A stretch of 36,478 nucleotides of DNA from Chara braunii (lineage: Eukaryota; Streptophyta; Charophyceae; Charales; Characeae). The translations under genes were made by a program, and so were the position numbers. How positions within the stretch are numbered: position 1 is the first letter of the stretch; each line of letters opens with the position of its first letter. The stretch is from NCBI GenBank assembly GCA_003427395.1, contig BFEA01000563.1:718818-755295 (forward strand), written 5' to 3'. Shown one piece after another: positions 18,952 through 31,894 of this stretch. The notes under the pieces are model-generated. The model ran no database searches, was not told where the DNA came from, and worked only from the letters and a program-made list of their open reading frames with translations.

Positions 18952-20460
18952 AAAGCAGCGGCAGTAGCGTCTAGAAAACTAGCAGCGAAGCGAAATCACC
19001 GTATAAAAGAACTAGAAGCAGCAGTAAGCACAACAGAAACCAATCTGATCTCCAACCCGGGAACCACAGCCTACGAAGATCTACTCTCTAGAGCCAGAAC
19101 AGAGCTAGCCGACTGGAATGCCTGGAGAGCGAAGGGTCTGAGACTAAGGGCAAGGATCAAGGATTGGGAAGAGGGCGAAAAAATGTCAAAGTTCTTCTTT
19201 CAAAAAATAAAGGCAAGGGGTAGAAACTCCGCCATACAACAACTCAGAAGTGAGGAAGGGTTATCATCCAATCCAACAAAAATGTTCGAAATAGCAGAAT
19301 CCTTCTACACAGAACTCTACACCTCCAAAACGGAAAACCCCACGCCCACGTCAGTATTACAAGCCAGGGAAAAATTTTGCAAACACCTAGACAAAACAAT
19401 CCCCCCTAACATGGCGGAAGCGCTAGACCAACCAATTACCAGCGACGAACTTAGATCGAGCGCTGGGATAAAGAGGGGTTGGGACCCTATTTAAGTACAG
19501 GATAGTCACTCTACTCTACAAGAAAGGAGACCCCTCCGACATTAAAAACTATAGGCCCATTACCCTACTAACCGTAGCATACAAAATTTTAGCCAAACTA
19601 TTAGCAAACAGGATAAGAAAGATCACAAAAAATTGCTTCCACATAGATCAAACAGGCTTCATCCCGGGCAGATTCATCCTAGATAACGTAATGACGCTAG
19701 CAGAATCAGTAAGATACATTAAAGACAAAAAAATGAACGCTGCCATCCTCTTCTTTGACTTCGAGAAGGCCTACGATCAAGTTAACTGGGACTTTCTGCA
19801 GCAATGCATGAAAACAATGGGAGTAGGCCCGAACTTCAGAAAATGGGTAAGAGTGCTTTATAACGACGCCCTAGGAGCGGTACAGGTGAACGGACACATA
19901 TCCAAGACTTACAAAATGTCTCGCTCTGTCAGACAGGGCGACCCCCTGGAAGCACCTATCTTCATTTTCATAATGGAAGCCATCGTATCCTTCCTAAGAA
20001 AGGACCCCTCCATTCATAGACTCATCGCACCATCAGAGGATAACCGTGGTAGCTACCACATCCCCCCTACTATCCTTTTTGCAGATGACCTGACAGTGAT
20101 GATAAGAGTCTCCTCCTCATCCTTCCAGGCCCTAACCAAAGCCATGTATGCGTTTCAATTAGCAGCCGAAATGCGTATCAACTGGCACAAAACAGTAGGT
20201 TGGTGGATAACAACAGACAACCTGGAAGTGCCTAACAACACTCCGAGGGGAATGACCTGGACCGACCCCATCGACCCCATTAGAGTCCTAGCAAGACAAA
20301 TGGCAGAATCGGGCGCAGCAGCAGAAATGGCACCAGGTCTACTGGCAAAAATGACCAGCAAACTAGGTGACTGGGGAAGAATACACACATCTCTATTTGG
20401 TCGAGCCTTAATACTAAATGTGTCAATATTCTCAATGATGTGGTATGTAAGGACATACAA
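18952..20460 (+). pseudogene. LINE ORF2, linker and reverse transcriptase domain
   Basis: The linker frame runs to 19494. There DELRSSAGIKRGWDP is followed by a stop, and the palm resumes in another frame (from about 19490) with YRIVTLLYKKGDPSDIKNYR then PITLLTVAYKILAKLLANRI. The usual KSPGPDG segment between them is missing, so roughly 40 codons were deleted with a frameshift. Motif A is LFFDFEKAYDQVNWDF (about 19750), motif B SVRQGDPLEAPIFIF (Gly-Asp replaces the common Gly-Cys), motif C FADD (20078-20089). All three catalytic Asp residues are present. The frame is lost again near 20450. It copies LINE RNA into DNA at the nicked target. Confidence 0.85.
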
Positions 20461-22281
20461 AAGAAAGCCGCAGCTTATCTCTGGACAGGAGACGCCTCCA
20501 GACAACAGTTCATTACAAAGGTAGCCTGGCAATATGTGACCAGAAAAAAGACCCAAGGGGGTCTGGGAGTACTGGACCCACCCACTCAAATCAAAGCGAT
20601 CCAAACCAAATGGATCCTGAAACTGTTAACCTGCCGAAGACTCCCGTGGCAACCGCTAGCACTACAAAGCTTACAACAGCTACCGATATACAATACCCCA
20701 TAAAATATGCAAGGAACCTTCCGGGTAATAAGTAAATCATGGTCCATGAAAAAAAGAGCGGCAACTCAAGACCAGGCAAAAAACGAACCAAGGCTAAAGT
20801 TCTGGAGAACATTGCTACAAGCATGGAGAGAAATATTCCCAGCAAAGGTCAGACATCCGCGCACCAAGGAAGAAATGCTGAGGCAACCCCTTTTCTGCAA
20901 CCCCAGGATTACCTCCAACAACGAAACACCCTTCACACTTACAACAACAGATTCGAAATGGGGGAACTGGTTAGAAAGAGGAGTTTGGCAAATCAAACAT
21001 ATCTGGGACGAGGACAGGAAGGACTGGAAGAACTGAAGACAACTCCGAGACAAACTTAAAGGATGTCACAACCTAGCCCTTAATCTCCAACTAATCCTAA
21101 GCGCCATACCAACCGAATGGACCCCAGTACTCCAAAAGGACAGACAATGGGCGATAGGTGACTGGGCAATAATGCCACAAATCAATCCCCGAGAATATGC
21201 CCTCGCCTTTTCAGGAAGGATAGAAGGGAAGAAGAATTGGTACACCTTCACCATGCATAGGATCGAGGAACCAGGTATGGATATAAGCAAAATCAGCAAA
21301 AACTCAACAACACAGATCGCATTCAAAGAGGACCAGCTAAGAAAAATTAGAGTAGTAGAAAACGACGAACTCACCCTATTTCATCCGCAAACTGCACTAG
21401 AAGACCTCGAAGTCGACCCAGCAGAATAGTCATGGAGCATTAAGCAGATCCCATCAGGTATTAACCTTAAATTCAATATCATACAATACACAACCCAACT
21501 AGGATATAGACTCAGATGCAGATCAGTAGCACCAGAACCAGTCATAGCAGAACGCTGGTGGAAACATCTAGAAGTAGAGCCAGAAAAACTAGCCCAGATC
21601 CCATGGAACCAAATCGCTACTCTACCCCCCCCCCAAATTCAGGAGTCTACAATGGCTAATACTATACTTAGCCGTTCCCCTAAACCGATGGCTAAACGTT
21701 AGAAGAAGGAAAGAAGATAGGTGTCCCCTGAAAGAGCTATGTGCCAATTGTCCTGTAGGTCAAACATAAAACCTTTTCCATTGCTTCCTACATTGTTCCA
21801 AGATACAACCGATCTGGGACAATATTTCAAAGACTTGGAATGCAGCCACGTCCTCCACTCTAACTACAAACCTGACCCTATTGTTGCTAGGATTCACAAC
21901 ACCGGAGGATTGGACCCCCCTATAATTTTTTTTTTTCCAAATCCTGAGAAAAGCAGCACTCTGGACCATCTGGAGGAAACAATAGGCAAACAACCAATGC
22001 ACCCAAAAGAAGCCTGACACCTATTGCAACAGCAAGTAGAAACCGAATACCAAGTCTTATGGCGACAAGTAAAAAGAAGAATGGAAGTAAATGTAACCAC
22101 CACAAAGGAACACACACAAAAATTCGAAGAAAACTACCTGGCAAAGGGCAAAATAGCACAAATCAAGGGTCAAAGACTATCCTTCACACTCTGGGAAAAC
22201 ATCCCCCTACCCAGCCAACCCAACACAGACTCCTTCAACTCAATACCTGCCTCTTTCGTTGCTCACATGAACTCCACATAA
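20440..22281 (+). pseudogene. LINE ORF2, thumb/C-terminal region and zinc-binding module
   Basis: After a frameshift near 20450 the frame reads KDIQKKAAAYLWTGD, VAWQYVTRKKTQGGLGVLDP and KWILKLLT: the AYLW and GGLG(V)LDP blocks that follow the palm in plant LINEs. Stops at 20701 (TAA), 21034 (TGA) and 21427 (TAG) interrupt one continuous frame. At the C8-9 run near 21630 a slip leads into FRSLQWLILYLAVPLNRW, then ELCANCPVGQT-stop-NLFHCFLHC: the C-x2-C...H-x4-C module with one stop (TAA for CAA). LWTIWRKQ follows. The last open part (22024-22281) ends at TAA. No host gene lies within it. Confidence 0.75.
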
Positions 22282-23259
22282 AACTAAGAAACACAACCAC
22301 CCCCCAGCCACATCACAACACTCTCTCTTCCACCACAAACACAGACTCTCTCCATACCTGCAAGTCAAAGCCCAAGGATCAAGCTCTTACCGATTAACAC
22401 ATACTTCATCCCTCGCTACCCTATCCATACTAAAAACTAATACCCAGTCTAGCCGGGACACAAATTAGCTCCTAACAACCTAGCACCACGAGTATCCCTG
22501 TCATCTACGATGAGACCAACTAACCACACAGGTCACCATCTTTTGATCCCACACATAACGGCAACAACAGCACAATTTAGGGTCTAGGGTTTAAGGAGCG
22601 GTCAGAGACAAGACAATCATAGCACAAGGCTTCAGAAGCTTCAAGGGACTTACGAAAAGAAAAAATATAGGGAAGAGCGAAAGGGGGAACGGAACTCAAG
22701 CAGTGGAAGGAAGGGTTTAGGGTTTAAGAAAAAGGGAAAAAAGAGGACGGGATTCAGGGTTAAGGGTCGGAGGAAGGGTATAGGGGGTAAGGGTCATAGC
22801 AGGATAAAAACAGGGAGAGTTTTAGGGTATAGGAAAGAGAATTTCAACCTGGACGTCTTAGAACAGATAAATTAGGACAGCATTAAGACCGAGGGTTTAG
22901 GCCTTATGGCTTAGACAGAAACAAGGCAAAAGCTGGTATAGAATCTTAGAGGCTTTAAGGCGTATAAGTGTGCCAGAATGCTCTTGTATAATCATAGATT
23001 ACCGACAAATTCATAGCTGAGAGGAGCAGATCTGGGATCGGACAGACTGGTAGGCAGAGCCAGTGCAGGCTAGATTAGGCAGAGGTGAGAGGTGGTACAT
23101 CCTTCCTTAGGGAAGTAATCAATGCTGCCTACTCGGGCCTCTCAGCCATAATGGGGAGGAGCGTGTGTGAATTCTTTATGTATTCCAAATTGACTTGCCG
23201 GGGGAATAGGAACCGGACTGTCGCTCCCCAGAATGGTAGGAGCCAGAACCGTGAGGTTC

Positions 23260-23262
<3 letters not shown>
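22282..23262 (+). other. LINE 3' region with TTTAGGG-like motifs
   Basis: Non-coding. Between 22573 and 22870 there are repeated degenerate telomere-like units: TTAGGGTCTAGGGTTTAAGG, GGGTTTAGGGTTTAAG, CAGGGTTAAGGGTC and AGTTTTAGGGTATAGG. The rest is A/G-rich. No open frame of note. Confidence 0.55.

Positions 23263-23330
<68 letters not shown>
23263..23330 (+). repeat. Poly(A) tract
   Basis: 68 bases of A with one G near the end. It lies exactly between the 3' region of one LINE and the 5'-truncated start of the next, both in plus orientation. Confidence 0.9.
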
Positions 23331-24594
23331 GATAACAGAAAATGACTGATTGCTCAGGAATCGGCTTAACTACTTTTTCGTTTTGCAGTCTGTTATTGCT
23401 TATGTTCAAGAGGTTGACACTCTGGTGACTCTGTCTCTGCCAGGATCGGATCATTTGCCAGTCCTCATCTCCTTCAGACGGGGACTGCAAATACATAGGT
23501 ACTGGGACATGACTAGGATTCCTTCAGCCTTGGCAAAGGATTTAAATTTCGTGAGAGATGCGTTGGACATTTGGAAAAACGAATGGGAATCAATGCCCGA
23601 TCATCTCACAATTTCTCAGAAGCCGGAAATGACGCTTGCATCCCTCGCACGTCATGGGAGGTCCAAAACAAGGCAGGTTGGACGTTGCTCCAACAATGGA
23701 CCGCAAACCCGACCCCTCCAGGATGCTCTTAGATTGCTCAAGACTACTTTCCAGCCAGAGGAGGACCTGCTGCAACTCTACCGCCATCAAAGCGCGGACC
23801 TGTTAAAAGCTTAGATATTGGCTCAAGATAGGTAATCTGCTGCCACAAAAAAAATATGGTTGGGCAAGGGCAATAAAATGACAAAATTACATTCAGGTAG
23901 AGGGAGGAACTTGTGCTTGGATACTTTGATACTTGAAATGACGCACCCTTTTGATAGCAATCGGCCGAACGTGTATACGACTAACAAAATTATGAGGTAT
24001 GTTCAAGATTTACTACCAAGACCTTTTCACATCTCGACTGCTTGACACAGATATACTCCCCCAATGTCAATAGTTCATCTGGCCGGCATTGTCACCGGGA
24101 CTGTCGCCTCAGGCCTTGGATATGATAGATCGAGATTTTCTTACCATTGGATCCAACAACTCTCTACCGCAAAAGCACCTGGGATAGATAGACTGCCAAA
24201 TGAGCTGATGAAAAAAATTTCCGCTTCTTTGATCCCACGGATCCTTGAACTGATGTCGGCGCTGGCAGGTGGCCAGCAGCTCCCTCTCACCCACTTGCAG
24301 GGAGTGGTCACTCTTGTTCATAAGAACTTGAAAGGAGAAAAAACTGAGGTGAGAAACAAGCGGCCAATCATGTTGACCACCTTTTATAAAATCATCTCAA
24401 GGATGCTAGCCAACCTCATACAAGCTGTGTTGCCGACATTAATCCACCCCGACCAGACTGGCTTTATGAAAGGGAGACAAATTCTCGATACTTTTATGGC
24501 GGTCTGTCAGGGTATTGATCTCATAAACGATACCCAGAAACAAGTAGGCATGTTGTTACTTGATTTTGAAAAAGCCTACGACCGTGTAAATTGA
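23331..24594 (+). pseudogene. Third LINE: endonuclease C-terminus, linker and start of reverse transcriptase
   Basis: The homology begins AYVQEVDTLVTLSLPGSDHLPV, the end of the endonuclease with the intact SDH motif, so the copy is truncated within that domain. The linker (to TAG 23812 and TGA-bounded pieces at 23860-24045) is damaged. Reverse transcriptase begins in the same frame: STAKAPGIDRLPNELMKK, RNKRPIMLTTFYKIISRMLA, HPDQTGFMKGRQILDTF, then motif A LLLDFEKAYDRVN followed by TGA at 24592, exactly where Trp is conserved (VNW). TGG to TGA is one transition. This LINE differs clearly in sequence from the 15-22 kb element, with much lower A content. Confidence 0.8.
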
Positions 24595-24599
24595 AATTT

Positions 24600-26200
24600 C
24601 CAATTTTTGAAGCAGAGTTTTGTTTAAGGGGGCTACAACTAGGCTGCTCATTAATGAAAAATTGTCTGAACCTTTTAATATTACGACATCGGTTAGACAG
24701 GGGTGTCCACTAGCACCCTATCTATACATTCTCTACACGGAAGCATTGCATGCGATGATTAGAGCAGATCCTAGGATAGTGGGACTAAGATATTACCCAG
24801 ACAAAGAGGCAAAAGGACAGTCTTTTGCAGATGACACATCCATCTTCGTTATTTTGCAAGATGAAGTTTTTGATGCTTTAAAAGAGACGATCTTGCTCTT
24901 TGGACAAGTGTCTGCAGCCAAGGTGATATGGCAAAAAAACGTCTTGCTCTTTCTGCAACATGCACCCCCCCCCTTTCACTGGGGGGTGCAAGTTGCAGAT
25001 CCTCAAGACTCTAAAAATCTGTTGGGTTTCCATGTGAATTTTATGGGAGAATTGGGTAGATCACCTGAACAACTGCTGAAAACAGTCCTTTTCACTTTTG
25101 CAATCTGGGTTAAAGCAAAAGGCGTGACACTCTACGGGAGAGCGCTTACAATCAATAATGCAGTTTTTTTTCAGAATATGGTACGAGCACGCTTTGTGCT
25201 CCCTTCCGGACATGGTTTATAAAAAAATTAGAGAAGTTGTTGCCAACTACCTGTGGAAGGAGAACATCGGTGAGCAAACCTTTTTGCATAAGGTAGCCTG
25301 GAACAAGGTTATCCAAAAAAAGATAAATGGAGGCCACGGGGTGCTTGACCCCCAACTTCAGATCCAAGTCCTGCTTACAAAGTGACCACTCAAACTGCTC
25401 TTTACGGAGGAAACGGGAACATGGAAATCCCTTGCACTATGTTTGCTGGCAACAGACTTTCATCTTCAGGTGAACCCTCAACTCGTGTACTTAGCCCTCT
25501 TTTCTGAAGCTTACTGCGGGAAACGGGTTACATAAAAGATCTGGATTAGAGCCTGGGTGAAGACAAAACCACAGAGGCAGACTCCGATATGTAAGTATGA
25601 TAGAATCCTGTCACAATCACTTTTTGATAACCCTTGCTTGCTGGACTCACAAGGCTTGCCTTTCCCCGTGTCGGGTCAAAAGGGTTTTGGATGTTTATGG
25701 ATGGTCAGAGGAATAGCAACTCTGGCTCATCTATGGAATGACCAACAAAATAGATAGAAAAACTCTGCTGATTTGCAGGAATCTTTGGTTGGGCTACACC
25801 ACTGGCGACAAAACCTTCAAAACCTGTTAGCAGTCCCGCCTGAGTGGGACGCTGCAGTTCGAAACAAGCTGCTTTTGCCAGACACTTGGGTAAAGGATGC
25901 TCAATTCGTCGAGCCAGATAGATTATGAAAATTGAAACAGCAAGTCTCGCTGCGAGAATGGGAGATGACTTGTTGGGAAGTCACAAATGGCACAAAGGGT
26001 TTGGCCCGCCGGTGACAAAGCTATCTGCGGCCCCAATTTGTTCTGACCTACAAGGATTGGTGTCGGTCTGTGTCATTGCAATAGTGCAAGGTGCTGATAT
26101 CAAATATCTTCCCTACGGGCTACACATACCATCTGAGGACTTGTGTTGGATCCTTGAGACTGGTGCTGGCAAGATCCGAGAAAAGAAGCGGCCTTGTTAA
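24600..26200 (+). pseudogene. Third LINE: reverse transcriptase motifs B-C and C-terminal region
   Basis: In a shifted frame, ATTRLLINEKLSEPFNITTS leads into VRQGCPLAPYLYILYTEAL (motif B) and GQSFADDTSIFVIL (motif C, both Asp present), then LKETILLFGQVSAAKVIWQK and ENLLGF-like thumb sequence to a stop at 25222. A further shift gives DMVYKKIREVVANYLWKENI, HKVAWNKVIQKKINGGHGVL and DPQLQIQ, the same NYLW...GG-GVLDP block seen in the other LINE. After 25380 only pieces remain (stops at 25382, 25535, 25755, 25927), ending around ILETGAGKIREKKR at 26190. The zinc module expected next is not adjacent; a matching one lies at 28690. Confidence 0.8.
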
Positions 26201-28689
<2,489 letters not shown>

Positions 28690-29365
28690 AGCGCATCACA
28701 AGTACTCGCCAAATGGAGGCGTTTAGGATATGTAGTGCAAATTGAAAGACTGCCTCTCTTTTGGAAGCTTTTGTCCTCACTCTTTGTAGCAAAACATGCG
28801 GGCCTCATGACGCTGTCCCTACAGCGCAAATGATATACTGCAGATGTAAAAAGGGAGTGTCTTTCTGCCAAGTGTGTAACCGTGGCTGCGTGGTAGAGGA
28901 TGCGCAGCACATTTGGGTTACCTGCAACCATGTGAGAGTATTGTGGGCAAAATGGAAAGATGAGAAGTCACATCGGCTCACTGGGGAGATTTGTGGACAG
29001 AGGGAGGAATACTCTTAGGAACCTTACTCGTGCACCTCCGCAAACCCAGAGCATATGTGTATGAAACTCTTCGAGCAACAGTGTTGTGGGCCATTTGGAG
29101 GCAGGGAAATGATGTGGTCAGAAACGAGGGTTTGCCATCACTGCAACGACTCCTTTGCTACGTACGCAAGACTCTTCGACATATCATCTGGCTGGGCTGG
29201 GCAAAAAAGATTAAAATGGCGACTTCTCTTGGAGCTGGGCTCAAGTGGTTCAAGGAAAGGTTGGTTGCATGCCCTCTCTGCTTACAATTGACTCGTGCAC
29301 AGACAACATCTCTTTTGGTCTTTTTCTCCAGCAGCCGCCGTAATCAGAAATTGGCGGCCATATAA
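28690..29365 (+). pseudogene. LINE zinc-binding module and C-terminal tail (probably of the third LINE)
   Basis: Three short frames join: LAKWRRLGYVVQIERLPLFW, then IYCRCKKGVSFCQVCNRG, CVVEDAQHIWVTCNHVRVLW, then ETLRATVLWAIWRQGNDVVR and VRKTLRHIIWLGWAKKIK. CQVC...EDAQHIWVTC-x5-LW is the C-x2-C...(E)D-x2-H-x4-C...W signature; WAIWRQGN corresponds to the (I/L)W(K/R)-x-RN tail. Orientation and base composition match the LINE at 23.3-26.2 kb, which lacks this module, so the two are probably halves of one copy separated by 2.5 kb. The stop is at 29363. No poly(A) follows. Confidence 0.7.
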
Positions 29366-29845
29366 CTGGTTACATGTTGCTTTTCCTTTTTCTGATGATT
29401 TCCCCCCTTTCTGGTGATTTGGTTTTGAGGGGTTGTTTCCCTTTTCTGAAGTTAGTTCGCAGCCCTTAGGCTGCAGTGTAGTGGGCTTCCGCGTCTGTGT
29501 CAAGGTGACGCATTTTTGGTGGCGAGCGACCAGGACGCAAAGTGGGTTCTTAAGGGGTAAAAAAATTTGGGGAACCGGTCCTTGCCAAAATTGCGGACTA
29601 CCTACAGCTAGCTCTGGTAGAACCGGGACTTCTGGAAAAACGAAGGACCGGTCCTCGGGTGGAAGTGGACCCCAAAAAGAAGTGGGGGGCATTGGACCGG
29701 TCATCGGGTAGAAGCGGACCCCAAAAAGAAGTGAGGGCATGTGAACTGCAAAAGGGCTCTCAGGCCCAGGCGTTGAGCCCCGTCTGCTCAAAACAGGGAG
29801 GTAAGGCACAACCTAACAGGCGTTTTGCAAGAGGCAACTTTGGCG
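29366..29845. other. LINE 3' flank with 49-bp tandem duplication
   Basis: GGACCGGTC[C/A]TCGGGT begins units at 29645 and 29694, each followed by GAAG[T/C]GGACCCCAAAAAGA; the period is 49 bp. A 175-codon minus-strand open frame spans 29282-29809 but runs across both the LINE tail and this tandem repeat, so I regard it as chance. Confidence 0.45.
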
Positions 29846-30216
29846 ATTTTCTGTGCTCAGACGAACATACACAAAAATCTGAAATTTTGAGAATCCATAC
29901 ATGAGGTCGTGTTCTTTCCAGAAATAATAATAGAACATTTACAAAAAATCATTTAGACTGCGAAATAATCGTCGCGCCGTTTCAGCACATTTTCCATTTT
30001 TGCCACTCAGCCATGCCTGGGCCAACTAAAAAAGTACTCCAAATTCAATGAGTTTTCACGCTCAGAAGAATGCGTAAAAAAACCTGAAAATTGGAGTACT
30101 CGTAGATTTTGTTGTGATCTTTCCAAGAAAAACGCTAAATAAATTTAAAAAAATCATTCCAACTGCGAAATAGATTGTGACCGCAATTTGACCCATATTT
30201 CAATTTTGCCATTCAG

Positions 30217-30217
<1 letters not shown>
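29846..30217. repeat. Satellite-like tandem repeat, ~205-bp period, two diverged units
   Basis: Unit 1 contains GCTCAGACGAACATACACAA, GTGTTCTTTCCAGAAATAAT, ATCATTTAGACTGCGAAATA and TTTTGCCACTCAGCC. Unit 2 has the matching GCTCAGAAGAATGCGTAAAA, TGTGATCTTTCCAAGAAAAA, ATCATTCCAACTGCGAAATA and TTTTGCCATTCAGCC. CTCAG occurs at 29856 and 30061, period 205. Unit 2 is cut off after CATTCAGCC, exactly where the CT tract and the Penelope-like element begin. Confidence 0.75.

Positions 30218-30286
<69 letters not shown>
30218..30286. repeat. (CT)n tract at the 5' junction of the Penelope-like element
   Basis: About 69 bases of CT. The downstream element copy has CTCTCTCTCTCT (35640-35651) at the aligned position inside the ORF, followed in both copies by (A)GAGAT.TAT. 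The junction between target DNA and truncated copy therefore falls within a CT run. Confidence 0.9.
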
Positions 30287-30288
<2 letters not shown>

Positions 30289-31103
30289 AGATATATCTGT
30301 CACTTCAGGAGCGTGGGGTCGGTGAAAACCAAGGTGTTCACGATACTTGGCACACTGCACAGAATGGTCGCCAACACGTACGACCCATCTGATTTACCAG
30401 CGGTAATAAAACTATACGCGACAAAACTCAATATCATGGAATATCCTTAGAGAGTATCACGAACGGCATGGCTCGTTTTCATCAGAAACTGCAAACATAA
30501 TGAGATACGACAACACTTCTTGAAATTCATGGAGGAAGAAGACAGAAAGCAATGAGGCGAAAGAAAGCAACAGACACGAAGGATAACTAAGCTATAACAT
30601 CTCACGTCTCAAGTCACATATTCCGAAATGCATGAAGTAACCAAGCGACCACAGTGAGAATATAAGTACGAAGGTCCAAAGTAACTCCGAAATATTTGAA
30701 TCTGACCGCGCGGCCAGACTGGGAAAATCATTAGCCCAAGTACCGTATGTGAAATGCCTGAAACTTACCGCGTATCCAGAATATAAGTACAAAAGTACCG
30801 TACAAATTCCACAACATACGAAACGAGAAATGAAGAGAAATGAAACGAATGAAGTACCGGGAATTTCGCATGAAAAATAAACAAATAAACAAACAAACAA
30901 ACAAATAAATATGAAAATGAAAATGAAAATGAAAATGAAATATAACTCACCTGTGAACCAAATCGAACGAAATTTCACGCACGTATGTTGCACAGACAAA
31001 TGAACAAATAAACAAAGTAGGTATGCATACATGGATTTGTTCAGACATCAGTTATGTGATCTCATTCAGAGGAAAGTTCGATGCGAAGGTTGAGACATGA
31101 CAC
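30287..31103 (+). mobile_element. Upstream pseudo-LTR: truncated Penelope-like copy in tandem
   Basis: This is the last ~0.83 kb of the element. It repeats 35652-36478 at an offset of about 5375 bp, and a hand alignment of the first ~205 bases shows about 14 mismatches, mostly transitions, with fewer later. It encodes the end of ORF2 (HFRSVGSVKTKV, GTLHRMVANTYDP, HNEIRQHFLKF) to TGA at 30554, with one TAG in place of TGG (EYP-stop-RVSR). Then comes the 3'UTR, including a GAAAAT repeat (30912-30940). It passes without interruption into the leader of the complete copy. Tandem, partly truncated copies are characteristic of Penelope-like elements and give them pseudo-LTRs. Confidence 0.8.
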
Positions 31104-31894
31104 GAAGAATGAGACATAACACGACAGACGGCGCGGAGATCAAGATCAAGATCAAGTGAGGGACAGACGACGACAGTGACTTCGACGCTGATGATGTGAG
31201 GAATCTGCACGGGAATAGGCTAGAAGGATGGGAAGTACTTGGACCTCTGGGAGAGTATATATATGATGGATAATGACTGAGATGATTACCTGAGCAGTGA
31301 GGCAGAGGGGTAGTCTCGGCAGGGTTTGTCGCATGCCATGGACAGGGCGTGTATACTGTGAAAAGTAAAGCCTCGCACGTGTTGTCCAATATTGCAAGTG
31401 GTATCTCAAAGCACGGTGCTTTGAACGTGCGGGGGACACCCGTGAAGATCGACACTGAATTTGGTGGGTATCAACTTCTTCTCTTTATTGTGTAGTTATA
31501 CTTACTCAGTGTAGCTGTTGGCTGGACTACGGAACGATGCAGATGTTTACTGACGAGTTATGGAGATTCTATGAAGCTTCTTTGATTTTGTTGTTGGAGA
31601 TTCAGTCACTTTTTTACTTCGTCGACTTTATTTCTCTTATTGTTTGTTTTTTATCGGTGGTATCCTTCTGGGTATCTTACTCATTCGTCAGCCGTTTACC
31701 TATATTGCACGGTGTGTTCTTGGTGATTATCAGACTCGTAATTTTTTTTTTCCTTTTCTATTTCGTGTATCTACGCTGACTTTTACCTTTTATTCGGATT
31801 GTGGATTGAAATCTTCGGAGGCCCAAGTACTTCGGGGTACCTTTTATTCAGATTGTGGATTGAAATCTTCGGAGGCCCAAGTACTTCGGGGAGG
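31104..31894 (+). other. Leader region of the Penelope-like element
   Basis: Non-coding or weakly coding 5' region. A 64-codon stretch without ATG (31301-31495; VYTVKSKASHVLSNIAS, GALNVRGTPVKIDTEFGG) has protein-like composition in the same frame as ORF1, separated from it by several stops. CGCACGT (about 31373) and ACGTGCG (about 31425) could pair around an inner AAAGCAC-G-GTGCTTT stem. A T-rich section (31600-31790) precedes the 54-bp duplication before ORF1. Confidence 0.4.
31784..31891 (+). repeat. 54-bp tandem duplication just before ORF1 start
   Basis: TACCTTTTATTC[G/A]GATTGTGG through CCAAGTACTTCGGGG occurs twice, starting at 31784 and 31838. The second copy ends 3 bases before the ORF1 ATG (31895). 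The unit is in frame (54 = 18 codons), so both copies read as WIEIFGGPSTSG if translation starts further upstream. Confidence 0.9.

Larger units (their letters stand above)
15010..23330 (+). mobile_element. Nearly full-length non-LTR retrotransposon (plant LINE type)
   Basis: ORF1, endonuclease, reverse transcriptase and zinc module occur in canonical order on the plus strand, followed by about 1 kb of non-coding sequence and 68 A residues (23263-23330). The coding part is damaged by one internal deletion, a few frameshifts and about seven nonsense codons but is otherwise continuous. Taking the A run as this element's tail is an inference: the 3' region is long for a LINE and could contain an additional insertion. 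Confidence 0.75.

Noticed and set aside
29282-29809. 175-codon minus-strand open frame.
   Set aside because: It spans the antisense of a LINE tail and a 49-bp tandem repeat, with no recognisable domain.
30592-31032. Minus-strand 146-codon open frame, also present as 155 codons at 35956-36423.
   Set aside because: It is antisense to the 3'UTR, dominated by Phe/Ile/Leu from A-rich simple repeats, and preserved only because the two copies are recent duplicates.
31160-31240. Hammerhead ribozyme candidate (CTGATGA at about 31188) in the Penelope-like leader, expected because hammerheads occur in pseudo-LTRs of this class.
   Set aside because: No GAAA-stem-TH element follows at the right distance and no complementary stem I was found. 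CTGATGA/CTGACGA matches at 27810 and 31549 fail as well.
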